Assembly: GCA_003820635.1 (NCBI GenBank)
Contig: RPOS01000172.1
Span: 1-5,936 of the forward strand
DNA length: 5,936 nt
Origin: Verrucomicrobiaceae bacterium
Lineage (GTDB): Bacteria; Verrucomicrobiota; Verrucomicrobiae; Verrucomicrobiales; Akkermansiaceae
Reading direction: 5' to 3'
Shown one piece after another: positions 5,223 to 5,936 of the stretch. The notes beneath the pieces were generated by a model. That model searched no databases. It had not been told where the DNA came from and saw only the letters and a list, made by a program, of their open reading frames with translations. The translations under genes and the position numbers were made by a program. How positions within the stretch are numbered: position 1 is the first letter of the stretch; every line of letters starts with the position of its first letter.

Positions 5223-5810
5223 ATGAGCGTTCTCTGCGACAAGGAAATCCGCCTGCTTGCGGAAGAAGACGAGATGATCGTTCCGTTCCAGGATCGTCTA
5301 GTAAGTAAGGAGGATGGCCGTCGTATCTTGAGCTATGGCCTCAGCTCTTATGGGTACGACATTCGCCTGTCCGCTGAGCAGTGTCTGATCTTTGGACGCA
5401 TCTCAGAGGGTGAATGCGACCCAAAGGATTTTAAACCTGAGATCTTGACTAAGGCTCAACTCATGGAGGATGAGAAGGGCAAATATTTCCTACTGCCTCC
5501 CTATGGGTACTGCCTGGGCGTGGCTCGTGAGCGCCTTAAGCTGCCCCGTGACGTAACCGTGGTAGCCGTTGGTAAATCTACGTATGCCCGATCTGGCATC
5601 CTGGTAAACATTACACCAGCAGAGAGCGGGTGGGAGGGTTACCTTACGCTTGAGATCAGTAATTGCACTGGTCTATTCAATCGTATTTACGCTGACGAAG
5701 GCGTCACCCAACTCCTTTTCTATCGCGGTAATCCTTGCGAGGTGAGCTACCAGGACAGGAAAGGTAAGTATCAAAACCAGGCCCCTGAAGTTGTCTTCAG
5801 TAAGGTCTAG
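5223..5810 (+). CDS. dcd: dCTP deaminase
   Basis: This enzyme deaminates dCTP to dUTP, feeding thymidylate synthesis during phage DNA replication. It acts in the cytoplasm as a homotrimer of the dUTPase superfamily. Visible landmarks are SSYGYDIRLS (41-50), the active-site GKSTYARSG (117-125, with the serine and arginine that bind substrate), GWEGYLTLEIS (136-146) with E144 at the position of the catalytic glutamate of E. coli Dcd, NRIYADEGVTQLLF (153-166), and the C-terminal nucleotide-covering YQDRKGKYQNQ (176-186). At 195 residues it is full length (the family is usually about 185-195). The ATG is the first start after an in-frame TGA at 5202-5204. Only a weak AAAAAG precedes it. It follows the methyltransferase-like gene by 32 bases and is probably the last gene of the cassette. 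I cannot tell from sequence alone whether it also has dUTPase activity. Confidence 0.96.
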   Translation: MSVLCDKEIRLLAEEDEMIVPFQDRLVSKEDGRRILSYGLSSYGYDIRLSAEQCLIFGRISEGECDPKDFKPEILTKAQLMEDEKGKYFLLPPYGYCLGVARERLKLPRDVTVVAVGKSTYARSGILVNITPAESGWEGYLTLEISNCTGLFNRIYADEGVTQLLFYRGNPCEVSYQDRKGKYQNQAPEVVFSKV

Positions 5811-5936
5811 TTAACCAAAGGAGTCACGCCAGTTATATGGTTTGCCTGACCTTGGCTGAGGCTTGTTGGCATAGTTGGTGCTTCCGCCAGCTCCAGGAGC
5901 CTCTCCAAGGCTGGGCAAAATAACTCCCTGCCTAGA
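5811..5936 (-). CDS. C-terminal fragment of an unidentified minus-strand gene
   Basis: A minus-strand frame is open from the window edge for 41 codons and ends at TAA (5813-5811). The visible residues are Gly/Pro/Asn-rich (LPSLGEAPGAGGSTNYANK and on, ending SGKPYNWRDSFG), which looks like a flexible protein tail. Its stop codon directly abuts the TAG of the deaminase gene, an arrangement expected of a real convergent gene pair. The family cannot be identified from this piece. Another minus-strand frame is also open here but continues into the deaminase gene and is less likely. Confidence 0.6.
   Translation of the reverse strand, partial: SRQGVILPSLGEAPGAGGSTNYANKPQPRSGKPYNWRDSFG

Noticed and set aside
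3297..5810. A defence system or toxin-antitoxin pair
   Set aside because: No nuclease, ATPase, toxin or reverse-transcriptase motif is visible. The methyltransferase-like gene has no restriction partner, and the deaminase is a standard phage nucleotide-metabolism enzyme.
5890..5900. Inverted repeat GCTCC-a-GGAGC as a terminator
   Set aside because: A one-base loop cannot form a normal hairpin, no T-run follows, and it lies inside the partial gene.
5837..5923. A 28-codon plus-strand frame after the deaminase gene, preceded by AAAGGAG
   Set aside because: The Shine-Dalgarno-like match is good but too far away (13 bases). The peptide is Trp/Cys-rich and random-looking, and it conflicts with the minus-strand frame ending exactly at the deaminase stop.

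Overview
The window looks like a piece of a tailed-bacteriophage genome (Caudoviricetes), most likely a virus of aquatic bacteria. A cyanophage is the best guess. The evidence is two low-complexity Gly/Ser/Thr-rich fibre proteins whose N-terminal openings (MANRRISDLPAITS..., MPYGILKADTLTYY...) and C-terminal motifs (GTSGYVLTT, GLSVGPVEIASG, NTGIYSSATDQVAIST) I associate with cyanophage and marine-phage structural proteins. Tightly packed, overlapping small genes and a phage-type dCTP deaminase fit the same picture. The host is an inference from protein style; no gene here (such as a photosystem gene) proves it. There are no tRNAs, rRNAs, insertion sequences or CRISPR arrays, and the longest gap between genes is about 53 bases.

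Minus-strand structural block (1-3243), in transcription order: a small proline-rich protein with one membrane segment (3243-2902), a 660-residue repeat-built fibre protein with a GTG start (2848-866), and a 278-residue fibre protein (838-2). The 660-residue protein carries 16 copies of a seven-residue SGATITG-like motif, mostly spaced 25-26 residues apart, as expected for an elongated trimeric beta-structured shaft. The second fibre uses the same unit. Its last nine codons look frameshifted, because the +1 frame restores a typical fibre motif (DGLLGLGTS) and stays open to the window edge.

Plus-strand cassette (3297-5810): five genes reading away from the structural block. They encode a winged helix-turn-helix protein, two unrecognised proteins, a protein resembling phage N6-adenine methyltransferases but lacking the usual (D/N)PP(Y/F/W) catalytic motif, and dCTP deaminase. 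The first four overlap one another by 38, 14 and 1 bases, and the deaminase follows after 32 bases, so one transcript is likely. The likely theme is early-phase regulation, DNA modification and nucleotide supply. The 53-bp divergent region between the two blocks holds two related inverted repeats (AACAA/TTGTT) that could be operators for the helix-turn-helix protein.

Right edge (5811-5936): the C-terminal 41 codons of a further minus-strand gene. Its stop codon directly abuts the deaminase stop, so the plus-strand cassette is an island between minus-strand genes.
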